DNA of 64,000 bases from Methanomethylovorans sp041447285 (GCF_041447285.1 NZ_JBGMEB010000015.1:1-64000), one strand, 5' to 3'. Shown: positions 52,559 through 61,501, counted from the first letter of the stretch. Notes: generated from the letters alone by a model not told the origin. Program-made: numbers and translations.

Positions 52559-52849
52559 TTAGATCTTATCGAGTTTCTCAATGCCTACCTTCTTTACAAA
52601 AGGCTTGCTGATCTTGTCGGGCATCCAATCGGGCTTGTTCTTTGGTGCCGCTACAGTTTCTCTCCAGCCCTTGAAGACGTGGATCTTCTTTGTGCCCCTC
52701 TCACGGAGCTTTATGGTCTCTGGCTTTGCCTTTGTTCCCTTTCCGCGGTTTGCAACCTTTAATGCTGCCTGACGTGGCTGTTTCCCGGTAAATACACCGT
52801 GCTCATTTCCGTTCTTATCTCTCAGTACAAAGTTCCTTGTTTCAACCAT
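52559..52849 (-). CDS. mc1: non-histone chromosomal protein MC1
   Basis: MC1 is the small DNA-bending chromatin protein of Methanosarcinaceae. The 96 aa product begins VETRNFVLRDKNGNEHGVFTG and continues QPRQAALKVANRGKG, LRERGTKKIHVFKGWRE and APKNKPDWMPDKISKPFVKK. Basic residues and the W-containing wings contact DNA. The second of two adjacent ATGs (52849) has the better distance to GAGGTGA. A strong TATA box is at 52909-52916 (minus strand). Confidence 0.97.
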   Translation of the reverse strand: MVETRNFVLRDKNGNEHGVFTGKQPRQAALKVANRGKGTKAKPETIKLRERGTKKIHVFKGWRETVAAPKNKPDWMPDKISKPFVKKVGIEKLDKI

Positions 52850-52908
52850 CATGTCACCTCATAGCTTGCATGTGATTTTTAATTGATAAACCTATTCTGC
52901 ATATCTAG

Positions 52909-52916
52909 TATATATA
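52909..52916 (-). promoter_or_regulatory. TATA box of mc1
   Basis: On the minus strand AAGAAAAATATATATACTAG combines a purine-rich BRE-like stretch with TATATATA. Transcription would start near 52885, giving a leader of about 35 bases. Confidence 0.6.
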
Positions 52917-53137
52917 TTTTTCTTTCAATGTTGCCTTTCGATTCTGATTTACGCCAGTTGGATTATCGGGCGTGCTCATAATCCTTTAGAAAATATATTG
53001 CTGTTTAAATATTTTAATGTATCCCCCGCGCAACACAACATTTACATGTGATGAACTCATTCCCTCTCACCAAGTACACATAAAAACGGGTTCATCTTAC
53101 TTTTACATGAATGCGATTTGTTTTTAGAGGTAATGTT

Positions 53138-54088
53138 ATGGAACTTTCCACTGTCATATTGCCAGATATACAGGCTAATAAGCCCAAAATACCTGTTAAC
53201 CTGACTCGCGTAGGTGTAACGAACGTTAAAAAACTGGTAGCTGTCAAAAGAAAAGATAAGCGTCCCGTTATGCTGATCTCTACATTTGATATTTTCGTGG
53301 ACTTGCCATCTGACAGAAAGGGGGCAAACCTTTCTCGTAATTTTGAGGCAGTTGATGAAGTTCTCGAAAAAGCAGTCAATATGCCTGTTTATGAGATCGA
53401 GCAGCTATGTAGTGATGTTGCTCTTAATTTGCTCGAGAGGCATGAATATGCTACGAGGGCAGAAGTGCACCTTAAGAGTGAGTATGTAATAAAAAGAGAA
53501 TCTCCATCCACTAAAATGGAGTGTCAGGAAGTAGTTGAGATCTTCGCTGAAGCAAAAGCTAGCAGGGAAGAGACAGGAAATATTAGTATTACCAAGCTTA
53601 TTGGTGCAGAAGTTGTAGGAATGACCGCTTGTCCCTGTGCTCAGGAGATCATGACAGATAATGCCCGTAAACAGCTTGAAGAAATAGGGGTGGAAAACAG
53701 GAAAATTGCCGAATTCCTCCACCGTGTGCCCATGGCAACTCACAACCAAAGAGGAAGGGGAATTATTTCTATTGAAGTTGCAAGTGACGATTTTATCTCT
53801 CTTGAGAAGGTTATTGCCATCATAGAGAAATCCATGAGTTCAAGTGTTTTCGAATTGCTGAAACGTTCCGATGAGGCGATGGTAGTTCAGACTGCTCACA
53901 AGAATCCTAAGTTCGTAGAAGACTGTGTGCGTACCATGGCTCATAATATTGTCAATGAGTTCACTGAACTTCCTGACGATGCAGTGGTGACTATAAAGCA
54001 GATAAACGAGGAAAGTATTCACCGTCACAATGCATTTGCTGAAAGGGTAGCAACTCTGGGAGAACTTCGCAAGGAAGTCCTAACTTAA
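53138..54088 (+). CDS. mptA: GTP cyclohydrolase MptA
   Basis: MptA (GTP cyclohydrolase IV, FolE2 family) opens GTP to the cyclic phosphate of dihydroneopterin, the first step of tetrahydromethanopterin synthesis. The 316 aa protein has VNLTRVGVTNVKKLV, the metal-binding TACPCAQEIM, RVPMATHNQRGRGIISIE and the C-terminal EESIHRHNAFAE. ATG 53138 has AGAGGTAATG upstream; the frame from 53111 is an extension. It makes the pterin that Mtd and Fae use. Confidence 0.95.
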   Translation: MELSTVILPDIQANKPKIPVNLTRVGVTNVKKLVAVKRKDKRPVMLISTFDIFVDLPSDRKGANLSRNFEAVDEVLEKAVNMPVYEIEQLCSDVALNLLERHEYATRAEVHLKSEYVIKRESPSTKMECQEVVEIFAEAKASREETGNISITKLIGAEVVGMTACPCAQEIMTDNARKQLEEIGVENRKIAEFLHRVPMATHNQRGRGIISIEVASDDFISLEKVIAIIEKSMSSSVFELLKRSDEAMVVQTAHKNPKFVEDCVRTMAHNIVNEFTELPDDAVVTIKQINEESIHRHNAFAERVATLGELRKEVLT

Positions 54089-54143
54089 TTCCTTTTTCAG
54101 TTATTCTTACTCCGAATCTTGTTTGTTCAAAGAATGTGGTAAC

Positions 54144-54458
54144 ATGGCTGAAGGTTCAGATTTTATCCAAGCCCATGATATAAATGGGACTCCCATTGTT
54201 GTTGGCTCATATGTGCTATATCTTAATACAGGCACTGCAGGAAAGGTACTTGAAATTAAGCAGGAAGAAGGCGCTATGTGGATTATGATGGATACTACTG
54301 GACTCTATTATAACGTTGAAGCTCTTGTGGTCACGGGTGCAGATGCGGTCAAGGTGAAAATGGAACGTGAAGAGGGCAAAGTTGACAAGGCCGAACTTGC
54401 AAGAGAACAAGTCCCTGAAAGGATTGTTGACATAGGGCAGGTGACAGGTGGAGGATGA
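54144..54458 (+). CDS. DUF2098-like protein
   Basis: A 104 aa protein resembling the DUF2098 family of methanogens: GTPIVVGSYVLYLNTGTAGKVLEI is an SH3-like beta start, and MWIMMDTTGLYYNVEALVV a second strand pair. The C terminus is helical and charged. Function unknown. It lies 55 bp behind mptA, suggesting a link to pterin metabolism or simply co-expression. The ATG 54144 is preferred to a TTG 21 bases upstream. Confidence 0.75.
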   Translation: MAEGSDFIQAHDINGTPIVVGSYVLYLNTGTAGKVLEIKQEEGAMWIMMDTTGLYYNVEALVVTGADAVKVKMEREEGKVDKAELAREQVPERIVDIGQVTGGG

Positions 54459-54493
54459 ACATCCTCCTATTTTCTGACCCTTATTTTTTATTG

Positions 54494-55432
54494 TTACATC
54501 TTTTCTTTTTCAAGCAATGTAAGGGAACGGATCCATTCTCCCTTTGGCTCACGTGAGGTTCCCACAACAAGGCGTTTCTTATCTCCTATTTTTTCAACCA
54601 CACCCTGAGCTTCAATAAGTTCTCCGGTTAAAGCCTGTCCTGCATAGGTGTGAGTGTAGGACAGCACATGGTCAATTTCAGGATGATCTACTTTGTATAC
54701 GGCAGGGCTATCAAAAGCAAGATCTGCATTAGTCACCCTTGCTTCTATTTTCATGGTTCCTATGTCTTCTCCTCTTGCTGAAGGCTCTTTTATTTGTTCC
54801 CAGTCTCTCACAAAAAGCAGATCGAAATATGTGCCCTCTACCATGCCGCGGTTACCTTTTCTTTTCTCATGGATCACAAACTCTTCAAAGGATATCTCTG
54901 GAATGCGTTTTTTGTAGATCCTTTGCCACATTTCCATATTTATATCTTCTATTGGTCCGGATTTTTTTTTTTCCTCAGTGATGGCATCCCTGGCTATAAA
55001 CCAGTATTTTCCATATACTACAAAATCCACATCAGAGGTTTCATTCTGCAGTCCTGGTAGCAAAGAGCCTGTAACTCCCATGTGGGATCTTGGAACTCCG
55101 GCTTTTTCCAGAACACTTACTATTGCAGCTATTCTGCTGTCAGATGATTCAAGGCGTTGTATTGCTTCGTTAGGAGCAAGTACTCTTTTAATCTGATCTT
55201 CGGGCACCACATGTACATCTTCTACCCATTCAGGCCGAAACTTTCGCATAAAATCGAAAGCATCATCAAAATCATACTTGCGGTATCTTTTTCCGTTCAT
55301 TTGCCGCTCGCCTGTTTCATCGGGTACGTATCTTAGCGTAGAGCGTATACCATGCGGATGAAAGTAGTCAGAAACAGCAAATATCCAGTCTTCTTTTGTT
55401 ATAAAGAAATCTCTTAGCCGTGTTTTTATCAT
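54494..55432 (-). CDS. predicted nucleotidyltransferase (COG1665-like)
   Basis: A 312 aa protein with a polymerase-beta-type nucleotidyltransferase motif: GVTGSLLPGLQNETSDVDFVVYG (GS ... D-x-D). An N-terminal segment (about 1-75: FFITKEDWIFAVSDYFHPHG, YVPDETGERQ) and a C-terminal beta region (about 225-312) are specific to the archaeal family. Substrate unknown. The start ATG 55432 follows GGTGA. It is convergent with DUF2098. Confidence 0.83.
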   Translation of the reverse strand: MIKTRLRDFFITKEDWIFAVSDYFHPHGIRSTLRYVPDETGERQMNGKRYRKYDFDDAFDFMRKFRPEWVEDVHVVPEDQIKRVLAPNEAIQRLESSDSRIAAIVSVLEKAGVPRSHMGVTGSLLPGLQNETSDVDFVVYGKYWFIARDAITEEKKKSGPIEDINMEMWQRIYKKRIPEISFEEFVIHEKRKGNRGMVEGTYFDLLFVRDWEQIKEPSARGEDIGTMKIEARVTNADLAFDSPAVYKVDHPEIDHVLSYTHTYAGQALTGELIEAQGVVEKIGDKKRLVVGTSREPKGEWIRSLTLLEKEKM

Positions 55433-55510
55433 CGTGGTCACCATTATGTTGGTTTAAAAGTAATAAGTCTCCTTAGTAATAATTATATTGCAGATTTCTG
55501 TCCGAACAAA

Positions 55511-56770
55511 ATGGTTATGAGTTATTATGAGCAATCTGCTTCTATAATTACATTAAATGTGCATATTACAGGTGATTTTCTGTCTCCCCTTGAACAATGG
55601 ATCATAGAAAAGAGGCGTGAGTTCCACAGGTATCCGGAACTAAGCTTCAATGAGTACATGACGCAAAAGAGGATTATGGACTCACTCCGGGAGTTTGGCC
55701 TGGAAAGCAGTTCCATTGCAGGTACAGGTGTTATAGCGGATATACTTGGCAATGGTCCAGGACCTTGTATTGCAATTCGCTCTGATATAGATGCTCTGCC
55801 GATACAGGAAGAGGAAACAGTTTTTAATAGTGAGTATATTTCGTGCCATAAAGGAGTTATGCATGCATGCGGCCACGACGGCCACATGGCTATAGTGTTG
55901 GGTGTGGCGCGCCTGCTTCATGAAAAGAAAAATGAGTTCTCTGGCAAAGTGCGTTTGATCTTTCAGCCGGCAGAGGAAACATATCCCGGAGGGGCACAAA
56001 CAGTTATTGAAAATGGTGGTCTTGAAGGGGTTGACGCTATTATAGGCCTTCATATTTTCGGGGATGTAGATGCAGGAACAGTACGTTTTTGTCCCGGGCA
56101 TTTTATGGCAAGTTCCAATGATTTCACTATTAAGCTCATAGGCAAAGGTGGCCATGTTTCTACGCCAGAGTATTGTATAAATCCAATCAGTATGGCAGCA
56201 GCCCTGATCTGTAGGGCTGCCCAGGTGGTTGGTAGACAAGTAAATCCTTCAAAGCATGTTTTCGGCTTTGGCATGTTGAAGGGAGGCACTCGCTTTAACA
56301 TCATCCCGGACGAAGTGCAGATATCCGGAAGCTTCAGGACATTCAATGAAAAGGATACAGAAACCATTGACAATGTTCTAGAAGAAATGTTGAATTCTAT
56401 TATGGAAGAATATACAAGTGAATACTTTGAATGTGTGCCTTCTTATGAGCTGGATATCTCTCATGGTTATCCTGTACTTGTGAACCATCCAAAGTTCACA
56501 GCAGCAGCAGGCAACATGTTAAGGGGAGCATTTACCAATGTAGAAGATAATGCCTCTCCGATATTTGGCTCTGAGGACTTTGCCTATTATTTGTGCCATG
56601 TGCCAGGTATGTTTCTTTTCCTTGGGACGAGAAATCTGGAAAAAAGCATTAAGGATATCAATCATTCCAGCAGTTTTGATATAGATGAGGATGTACTAAT
56701 CCAGGGGGTTCAAGTACTTAGTTCCATTGCACTTGATTTCCTGAAAAGTCCGGGAGACTATATTGCGTGA
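55511..56770 (+). CDS. M20-family amidohydrolase
   Basis: A 419 aa zinc amidohydrolase of the M20D (hippurate hydrolase / aminoacylase) type. Metal and catalytic motifs are IRSDIDALPIQE, HACGHDGHMA, FQPAEETYPGG, the dimer-domain GKGGHVSTPE and GSEDFAYY with a late HHSSSFDID-like stretch (NHSSSFDID). It hydrolyses an N-acyl amino acid or similar amide in the cytoplasm. The start is uncertain: ATG 55511 and 55517 lack a ribosome binding site and give a 22-residue extension before the conserved PLEQWIIEKRREFHRYPEL. An acetyltransferase gene overlaps its stop. Confidence 0.9.
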   Translation: MVMSYYEQSASIITLNVHITGDFLSPLEQWIIEKRREFHRYPELSFNEYMTQKRIMDSLREFGLESSSIAGTGVIADILGNGPGPCIAIRSDIDALPIQEEETVFNSEYISCHKGVMHACGHDGHMAIVLGVARLLHEKKNEFSGKVRLIFQPAEETYPGGAQTVIENGGLEGVDAIIGLHIFGDVDAGTVRFCPGHFMASSNDFTIKLIGKGGHVSTPEYCINPISMAAALICRAAQVVGRQVNPSKHVFGFGMLKGGTRFNIIPDEVQISGSFRTFNEKDTETIDNVLEEMLNSIMEEYTSEYFECVPSYELDISHGYPVLVNHPKFTAAAGNMLRGAFTNVEDNASPIFGSEDFAYYLCHVPGMFLFLGTRNLEKSIKDINHSSSFDIDEDVLIQGVQVLSSIALDFLKSPGDYIA

Positions 56771-57207
56771 TGATACGGGTTTTCTTGCCTTCTATGAGCT
56801 CTCCTGTGAAAGACTTCGTTGTTGGGGTTCTGGCTTCAGAGGGTTTTGTGTACGATCTGGAAAAGGATCTTGATCTCGATGATATTGCTGCAAATTATCT
56901 TCAAAACGGAGGCATCTTCTTTGTAGCTTTCATAAACGACATAATTGTGGGCACATGCGCTGTCAAAAAGAAAAGTTCTGATAAATGTGAGATCAAGAGA
57001 CTTTATGTTCATAAGGATTTTCGAAATATGGGAATCGGTTCTTCATTGTTGCAGAAAGCTCTTGAATTTGCAACTGAACGCTATAAAACAGCAACCCTGA
57101 AAACTGATACTTCTCTGAAGCCAGCTATTAAGTTGTACTTAAAGACTGGTTTTTCTGTAATAAAAGAGGAAAACAGGGTAGTGTATCTTAAAAAAGAATT
57201 GAATTAA
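56770..57207 (+). CDS. GNAT-family acetyltransferase
   Basis: A 145 aa GNAT protein. The acetyl-CoA loop is visible as VHKDFRNMGIGSSLLQKALEFA (R-x2-x-G-I-G), after KCEIKRLYV, and the end has YLKTGFSVIKEENRVVYLKKEL. ATG 56770 sits in TGATG with the stop of the M20 gene; GTG 56767 is another option. The pairing of an amide hydrolase with an acetyltransferase suggests they act on the same acyl-amino compound, e.g. an acetylated osmolyte or amino acid. This is inference. Confidence 0.85.
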   Translation: MIRVFLPSMSSPVKDFVVGVLASEGFVYDLEKDLDLDDIAANYLQNGGIFFVAFINDIIVGTCAVKKKSSDKCEIKRLYVHKDFRNMGIGSSLLQKALEFATERYKTATLKTDTSLKPAIKLYLKTGFSVIKEENRVVYLKKELN

Positions 57208-57216
57208 AAAAGTACT

Positions 57217-57669
57217 TTACTCAATGGTTTTCATCAGAGCTATCTCGTCACAGTCCGGGAATTTCGGGCAGTTTATGCAGCCACTCCATACTTTATGGGG
57301 AAGTGTTGATTTGTCCACCCTGACAAACCCATGCTTTTCAAAAAATTCGGGAACGTATGTAAGCGTAAATATTTTCTTTACCTGTAACTGGTGTGCATCT
57401 CCCATGCACGCATCAAGCAACTGGGACCCAATTCCTTTTCTTGCATATTCTGGCTTGACCGCAAAGGAAAGTACCTCTGCCAGATCTTCCCAGACCACTT
57501 GCAGGGCGCAGCATCCGATTACTTCGCCATCTTTTTCGTATACGTAGAAGCTACGGATGTATTGATATAACTCATTATATGAACGGGGAAGCATCTTCTC
57601 CTGCTTTGCATATGCATTAATGATGTTCTTCATTGCCTCGACATCTTTTACAGTGGCCTTTCGGATCAT
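57217..57669 (-). CDS. N-acetylglutamate synthase-like GNAT
   Basis: A 150 aa acetyltransferase of the ArgA-GNAT type without the kinase-like half. It has MIRKATVKDVEAMKNII, IGCCALQVVWEDLAEVLSFAV, YARKGIGSQLLDACM (acetyl-CoA loop), EFFEKHGFVRVDKSTLPHKVW and the C-terminal cysteine pattern SGCINCPKFPDCDE, seen in stand-alone short acetylglutamate synthases. With argB (51505) it would start arginine synthesis. It is convergent with the other GNAT gene. Confidence 0.85.
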   Translation of the reverse strand: MIRKATVKDVEAMKNIINAYAKQEKMLPRSYNELYQYIRSFYVYEKDGEVIGCCALQVVWEDLAEVLSFAVKPEYARKGIGSQLLDACMGDAHQLQVKKIFTLTYVPEFFEKHGFVRVDKSTLPHKVWSGCINCPKFPDCDEIALMKTIE

Positions 57670-57712
57670 TAGATGATTCTCCTTGATCTGATAATGTTAG
57701 AAAAGAGTATAA

Positions 57713-57787
57713 CGAGCGTGAAGGGATTTGAACCCCTGGCTTGCAGCTTAGGAGGCTGCCGCCATATCCTGGCTAGGCCACACGCTC
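57713..57787 (-). tRNA. tRNA-Arg (CCT)
   Basis: Minus-strand cloverleaf: acceptor GAGCGTG with CACGCTC, anticodon stem GCAGC/GCTGC with loop CTCCTAA (anticodon CCU, arginine AGG), T arm AGGGG-TTCAAAT-CCCTT, discriminator G. CCA is not encoded. Confidence 0.94.
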
Positions 57788-58025
57788 TCTTTGACTTTCA
57801 CTCTCCTAATAACATTCAATATCTTAAATCTATTGGTACGATATTGTACCATTCATAGTTATCTGTTTCTAATACTATATCCGGTTTCTGTTTTTGTTTT
57901 GTTTACGATTATTTTATTTCTTGAATTCGGTATTTCATATTGAAAACCTTCGGACTTTTAGCAATTGCTATATATCCAGAATTATATGTATATGTAATAT
58001 ACTAATCTATTATAGGGGACATCGG

Positions 58026-58505
58026 ATGAAATCAAAATATTTACTCATATTTATCGTTGCACTTGCAATTGCGATATCGGGATGCTCATGCCCGGCAACC
58101 CCCGAATCTAATAATTCTTCCAACACAAGTCAAAACCAGACAACTGGTGTGGGAGGTACTGACGAAGGGGACTTTATAATCGGTGTGGCATCTGTTGATA
58201 CTGTACAGGCATTGGTAATGGAGTCTTTCCCTGTACAGGTGAGTGTGGAAGCTACGGGTTATCTTCCCGACGGTTGCACAGAAATTGGTAATGTCACCAC
58301 AAAGAAGGATGGAAACAAATTCTATGTGGAGATAAGCACAGTCCGTCCCAGGGATGCATTATGCACACAGGCATTGGTGCCTTTCACGAAGTCTGTGCCT
58401 CTTGATGTGTATGGTCTGGAAAAGGGTGTGTATACTGTAGATGTGAACGGTCAGACAACATCTTTTGAACTATCTGTTGATAATATCCTTTCAGATACTA
58501 ACTAA
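58026..58505 (+). CDS. lipoprotein, unknown
   Basis: A 159 aa exported lipoprotein. A lysine-containing N terminus and hydrophobic stretch (YLLIFIVALAIAISGC) end in a lipobox with C20. An Asn/Ser/Thr-rich tether (about 24-50) leads to a beta-rich domain (about 50-159) with two cysteines (GCTEIGNVTTKKDG and LCTQALVPF), probably a disulfide. It resembles small archaeal surface lipoproteins; no function can be given. The ATG follows a GGGGAC site, and TATATGTAATATAC near 57988 may be its promoter. Confidence 0.8.
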   Translation: MKSKYLLIFIVALAIAISGCSCPATPESNNSSNTSQNQTTGVGGTDEGDFIIGVASVDTVQALVMESFPVQVSVEATGYLPDGCTEIGNVTTKKDGNKFYVEISTVRPRDALCTQALVPFTKSVPLDVYGLEKGVYTVDVNGQTTSFELSVDNILSDTN

Positions 58506-58508
58506 AAA

Positions 58509-58532
58509 TGTGGCCTGTGAGTTATGGCTACA
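58509..58532 (+). terminator. terminator of the lipoprotein gene
   Basis: TGTGGCC pairs with GGCTACA (one G-U) across a 10-base loop, just after the stop codon, and leads into TATTTATTTTG. Confidence 0.6.
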
Positions 58533-58563
58533 TATTTATTTTGTTTTCCAGGTCGCTATACAG

Positions 58564-59463
58564 TCAATTACTTTCTATCAGCGCGGCAAGCTTCTCTGAA
58601 AATTCCTTATTCTTTACAGCATTCAGGTGAATACCAAGCATTTCAGGAGTAAATCCCAAGGCGAGACCTAGAAGCTGAGTATAATGCAACACTGGTATGT
58701 CATATGTCTTACTGAATGTTTTTTCAATTTCCAGCTGTCCTGCATCCAGCTGCATGTGGCAGAATGGGCATGCATTGACTATACAATCAACTCCCGATTC
58801 TTTTATCCTTGACAATTTATGCTCGGCCATCGCAAGTGACCTTTCTTTAAGCCCAGATCTCATCCCTCCTCCGGCCCCACAGCATTCCATCTTATCAGAG
58901 TATTCAACACTCATGCAACCGGTAGCTTCCACAAGTTCATCAAAGAAACTGGGTCTCTCAAAACTGCCAAGTCCTCTTTCTCTGGAGGGTTTTATGAGAT
59001 GGCATCCATAGTGCACTGCTACTTTAAGGCCAAGAGGCTTCTCGACAGCATCCTTTATCTTCTCAGGCCCAACATCCGAATAGAGGAATTCAGTTATATG
59101 ACGTACATCGATTGTCCCTTTAAACTGGCGTCCGATCTCTCCCAGTTTTTCATTGGTACTTGTTTTAAGCTCGTCATTTTCTTTCAATGTTCGGTTCGCA
59201 TCTGCCAGCGATCCAAAACAACCGTTACAGATAGTAAGAACATCTCGTTGTATACCTTCTCCGAGGGTAAGGTTACGCCCTGCTACTGCCAGCCAGGTAG
59301 GGCTATCAAATGAACGGAAAACTCCGGGTGCAGGACAGCAGGAAGCTCCGGGTAAGTCAGCACAGTCAATATCCAGCTTCGCAAGACATAATCTGGTGGC
59401 CATTTCAATACCCGGATATCTGTTAGGGATGACGCATCCCAAAAAAAGTGCCAATTGTAGCAT
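58564..59463 (-). CDS. hdrB: CoB--CoM heterodisulfide reductase subunit B
   Basis: HdrB holds the catalytic noncubane clusters that reduce the CoM-S-S-CoB heterodisulfide. The 299 aa protein has two CCG domains: the first with FLGCVIPNRYPG, ASCCPAPG, ICNGCFG; the second with VHYGCHL, MECCGAGGGMRSG, ACPFCHMQ. It follows hdrC with a 12 bp gap. hdrA is not adjacent; in methylotrophic relatives HdrA may be encoded elsewhere. Confidence 0.94.
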   Translation of the reverse strand: MLQLALFLGCVIPNRYPGIEMATRLCLAKLDIDCADLPGASCCPAPGVFRSFDSPTWLAVAGRNLTLGEGIQRDVLTICNGCFGSLADANRTLKENDELKTSTNEKLGEIGRQFKGTIDVRHITEFLYSDVGPEKIKDAVEKPLGLKVAVHYGCHLIKPSRERGLGSFERPSFFDELVEATGCMSVEYSDKMECCGAGGGMRSGLKERSLAMAEHKLSRIKESGVDCIVNACPFCHMQLDAGQLEIEKTFSKTYDIPVLHYTQLLGLALGFTPEMLGIHLNAVKNKEFSEKLAALIESN

Positions 59464-59475
59464 TTTATCTCCTGT

Positions 59476-59964
59476 TCATGTATGTTGATCTGTGATCTCA
59501 GCTAACTTACAGACCTCTAACAGTGTTTTAAGCTCATCTAAGGCATCAGAGTACTTATGCACTGTTTCAGGAAGCATTTCAAGCCCCAGTTCTTCTCGTT
59601 TTTTAATATTAACTTCATCAATAGGCACTGCGTGTCCGTACTGTAAGAACAGTTTTATTACTTGCCTGTGTTCGGGCAGCATGATTCCTTCATGGGCTGC
59701 AATGGAGCGGATCTTCAGAATAGCATCTACTATATCAATGCGACGTGGGCAGCGTTCCTGACAATTATAGCAGGTAGTACACATCCATAGTTCATTATCT
59801 TCAAGTACATCTCTGGACCTTATGGCACGCTTGACGAGCTTGCGCACATTCAGGCTTGTGTGGCGGCCAGAAGGGCAGCTACCGGTACACATTCCACATT
59901 GCATGCACTTCAATATGTCGATACCTGCTTCTTTCAGTTGGCTCTGTACATCATTCCCATTCAT
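59476..59964 (-). CDS. hdrC: CoB--CoM heterodisulfide reductase subunit C
   Basis: HdrC passes electrons from HdrA to HdrB through two 4Fe-4S clusters. The 162 aa protein has CMQCGMCTGSCP (C20, C23, C26, C30) and CTTCYNCQERCP (C62, C65, C68, C72), followed by a helical C-terminal domain. It is the first gene of an hdrCB pair. Confidence 0.93.
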   Translation of the reverse strand: MNGNDVQSQLKEAGIDILKCMQCGMCTGSCPSGRHTSLNVRKLVKRAIRSRDVLEDNELWMCTTCYNCQERCPRRIDIVDAILKIRSIAAHEGIMLPEHRQVIKLFLQYGHAVPIDEVNIKKREELGLEMLPETVHKYSDALDELKTLLEVCKLAEITDQHT

Positions 59965-60109
59965 GTTCTTTCACTAATGTATATTCTATTCCTTATAAAC
60001 TGTTCCTGAACAATCGATTTGTTCCTTTTGGCGGGTTAGTTTTATTTTCTGCAACATCAATTCTCTTTATGTTTGATTGGTTTTCCTTTTTCCAATACAA
60101 ATAGGAAAG

Positions 60110-60150
60110 TTTATATGTGATGTGCTAGGTAATAGGCTACTCAATACCTA
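60110..60150 (+). promoter_or_regulatory. glnA promoter with NrpR-like operator
   Basis: The TATA-like TTTATATG is at 60110-60117, so transcription should start at about 60138. The sequence GGTA-N6-TACT at 60128-60141 is one base from the GGTA-N6-TACC pattern I recall for NrpR operators of Methanosarcina. It overlaps a wider inverted repeat TAGGTA-N13-TACCTA (60126-60150). A repressor bound there would cover the start site. Confidence 0.4.
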
Positions 60151-60163
60151 AGAGGTTATAGGA

Positions 60164-61501
60164 ATGGCAGAAAAAGCAATGACCAAAGAGGAAGTGCTGC
60201 AAGCAGTTGCAGAGAATGATGTAAAGTTCATAAGAACACAGTTTACCGACACTCTCGGTATCATTAAAAGCTGGGCAATTCCCGCAGAGGATCTCGAAGG
60301 AGCTTTCAAGAACGGTGTTATGTTTGACGGTTCCTCTATCGAGGGTTTCACAAGGATTGAAGAGTCCGACATGATGCTCATGCCTGACCCCTCTACATTC
60401 AGGATACTTCCATGGAGGCCAAAGGAAGGCGCAGTAGCACGTATAATTGGTGATGTAAAGAGACCCGACGGTACTCCTTTCGAGGGTGACCCAAGATACG
60501 TGCTGAAGAGAGCCATGGAAGATGCTGCAAAAATGGGATACACAATGAACGTAGGCCCAGAGCTCGAGTTCTTCTTGTTTAAACTAGATGCTGATGGAAA
60601 CCCCACTACACACCTTACAGACCAGGGTGGATACTTCGACTTTGCACCTCTTGACAAAGCACAGGATGTCAGGAGAGATATCGACTTCGCACTTGAAGCG
60701 ATGGGTTTCAAGCTGGAAGCTTCCCACCACGAAGTTGCTCCTTCACAGCATGAGATCAACTTCAGGTTCGGTGACATGCTTTCCACAGCCGATAAGGTAA
60801 TTACCTTCAAGTATGTTGCAAAATCCATTGCGTATCACAAGGGATACTATATAACCTTCATGCCAAAACCCCTGTTCGGTGTGAACGGTTCAGGTATGCA
60901 CACTAACCAGTCTTTGATGAAGGACGGCAAGAATGCCTTCTATGATGCAGATGCTCCAAATGGCTTGTCACAGACATCCATGTATTACATAGGTGGTATA
61001 CTGAAACACATCAGAGAGTTTGCCGCAGTTACCAACTCAACTGTAAACTCTTACAAGAGGCTTGTTCCAGGATATGAAGCCCCTATCTATGTAACATGGT
61101 CTGCTTCTAACAGAAGCTCACTTATCAGGATCCCAGCCACAAGAGGCATGGGTACAAGGGTTGAGCTGAGGTGCCCAGACCCTGCATGTAACCCATACCT
61201 GTCATTTGCTCTGATGCTGCGCGCTGGTCTTGACGGTATAAAGAACAAGATCGAGCCACCAGAGGCAACAAATGTCAACATCTTCAAGCTCGGTGATGAA
61301 GAGCGTGCCAAGAGAGGCATCATGTCACTTCCAGGCAGCCTGAAAGAGTCTCTTGATCTCATGCGTGCCAGCGAGTTCACAAAAGACGCTCTTGGTGAGC
61401 ACGTATTCAACAGTTTCCTTAAGGCAAAGACTGCCGAATGGGATTCATACAAGGCACAGGTTCACCAGTGGGAACTGGACAACTATCTAAGCATACTGTA
61501 A
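60164..61501 (+). CDS. glnA: glutamine synthetase, type I
   Basis: GlnA makes glutamine from glutamate and ammonium. The 445 aa protein has the beta-grasp N domain ending in VMFDGSSIEGF, NVGPELEFFLFK, AEVAPSQ-like HHEVAPSQHEINFRF, the ATP segment VNGSGMHTNQSL (binding histidine), and RSSLIRIPATRG with R-E-R contacts. It lacks the adenylylation site region of bacterial class I-beta, so control is likely at transcription and by small proteins. The gene is followed by the glutamate synthase operon. Confidence 0.96.
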   Translation: MAEKAMTKEEVLQAVAENDVKFIRTQFTDTLGIIKSWAIPAEDLEGAFKNGVMFDGSSIEGFTRIEESDMMLMPDPSTFRILPWRPKEGAVARIIGDVKRPDGTPFEGDPRYVLKRAMEDAAKMGYTMNVGPELEFFLFKLDADGNPTTHLTDQGGYFDFAPLDKAQDVRRDIDFALEAMGFKLEASHHEVAPSQHEINFRFGDMLSTADKVITFKYVAKSIAYHKGYYITFMPKPLFGVNGSGMHTNQSLMKDGKNAFYDADAPNGLSQTSMYYIGGILKHIREFAAVTNSTVNSYKRLVPGYEAPIYVTWSASNRSSLIRIPATRGMGTRVELRCPDPACNPYLSFALMLRAGLDGIKNKIEPPEATNVNIFKLGDEERAKRGIMSLPGSLKESLDLMRASEFTKDALGEHVFNSFLKAKTAEWDSYKAQVHQWELDNYLSIL

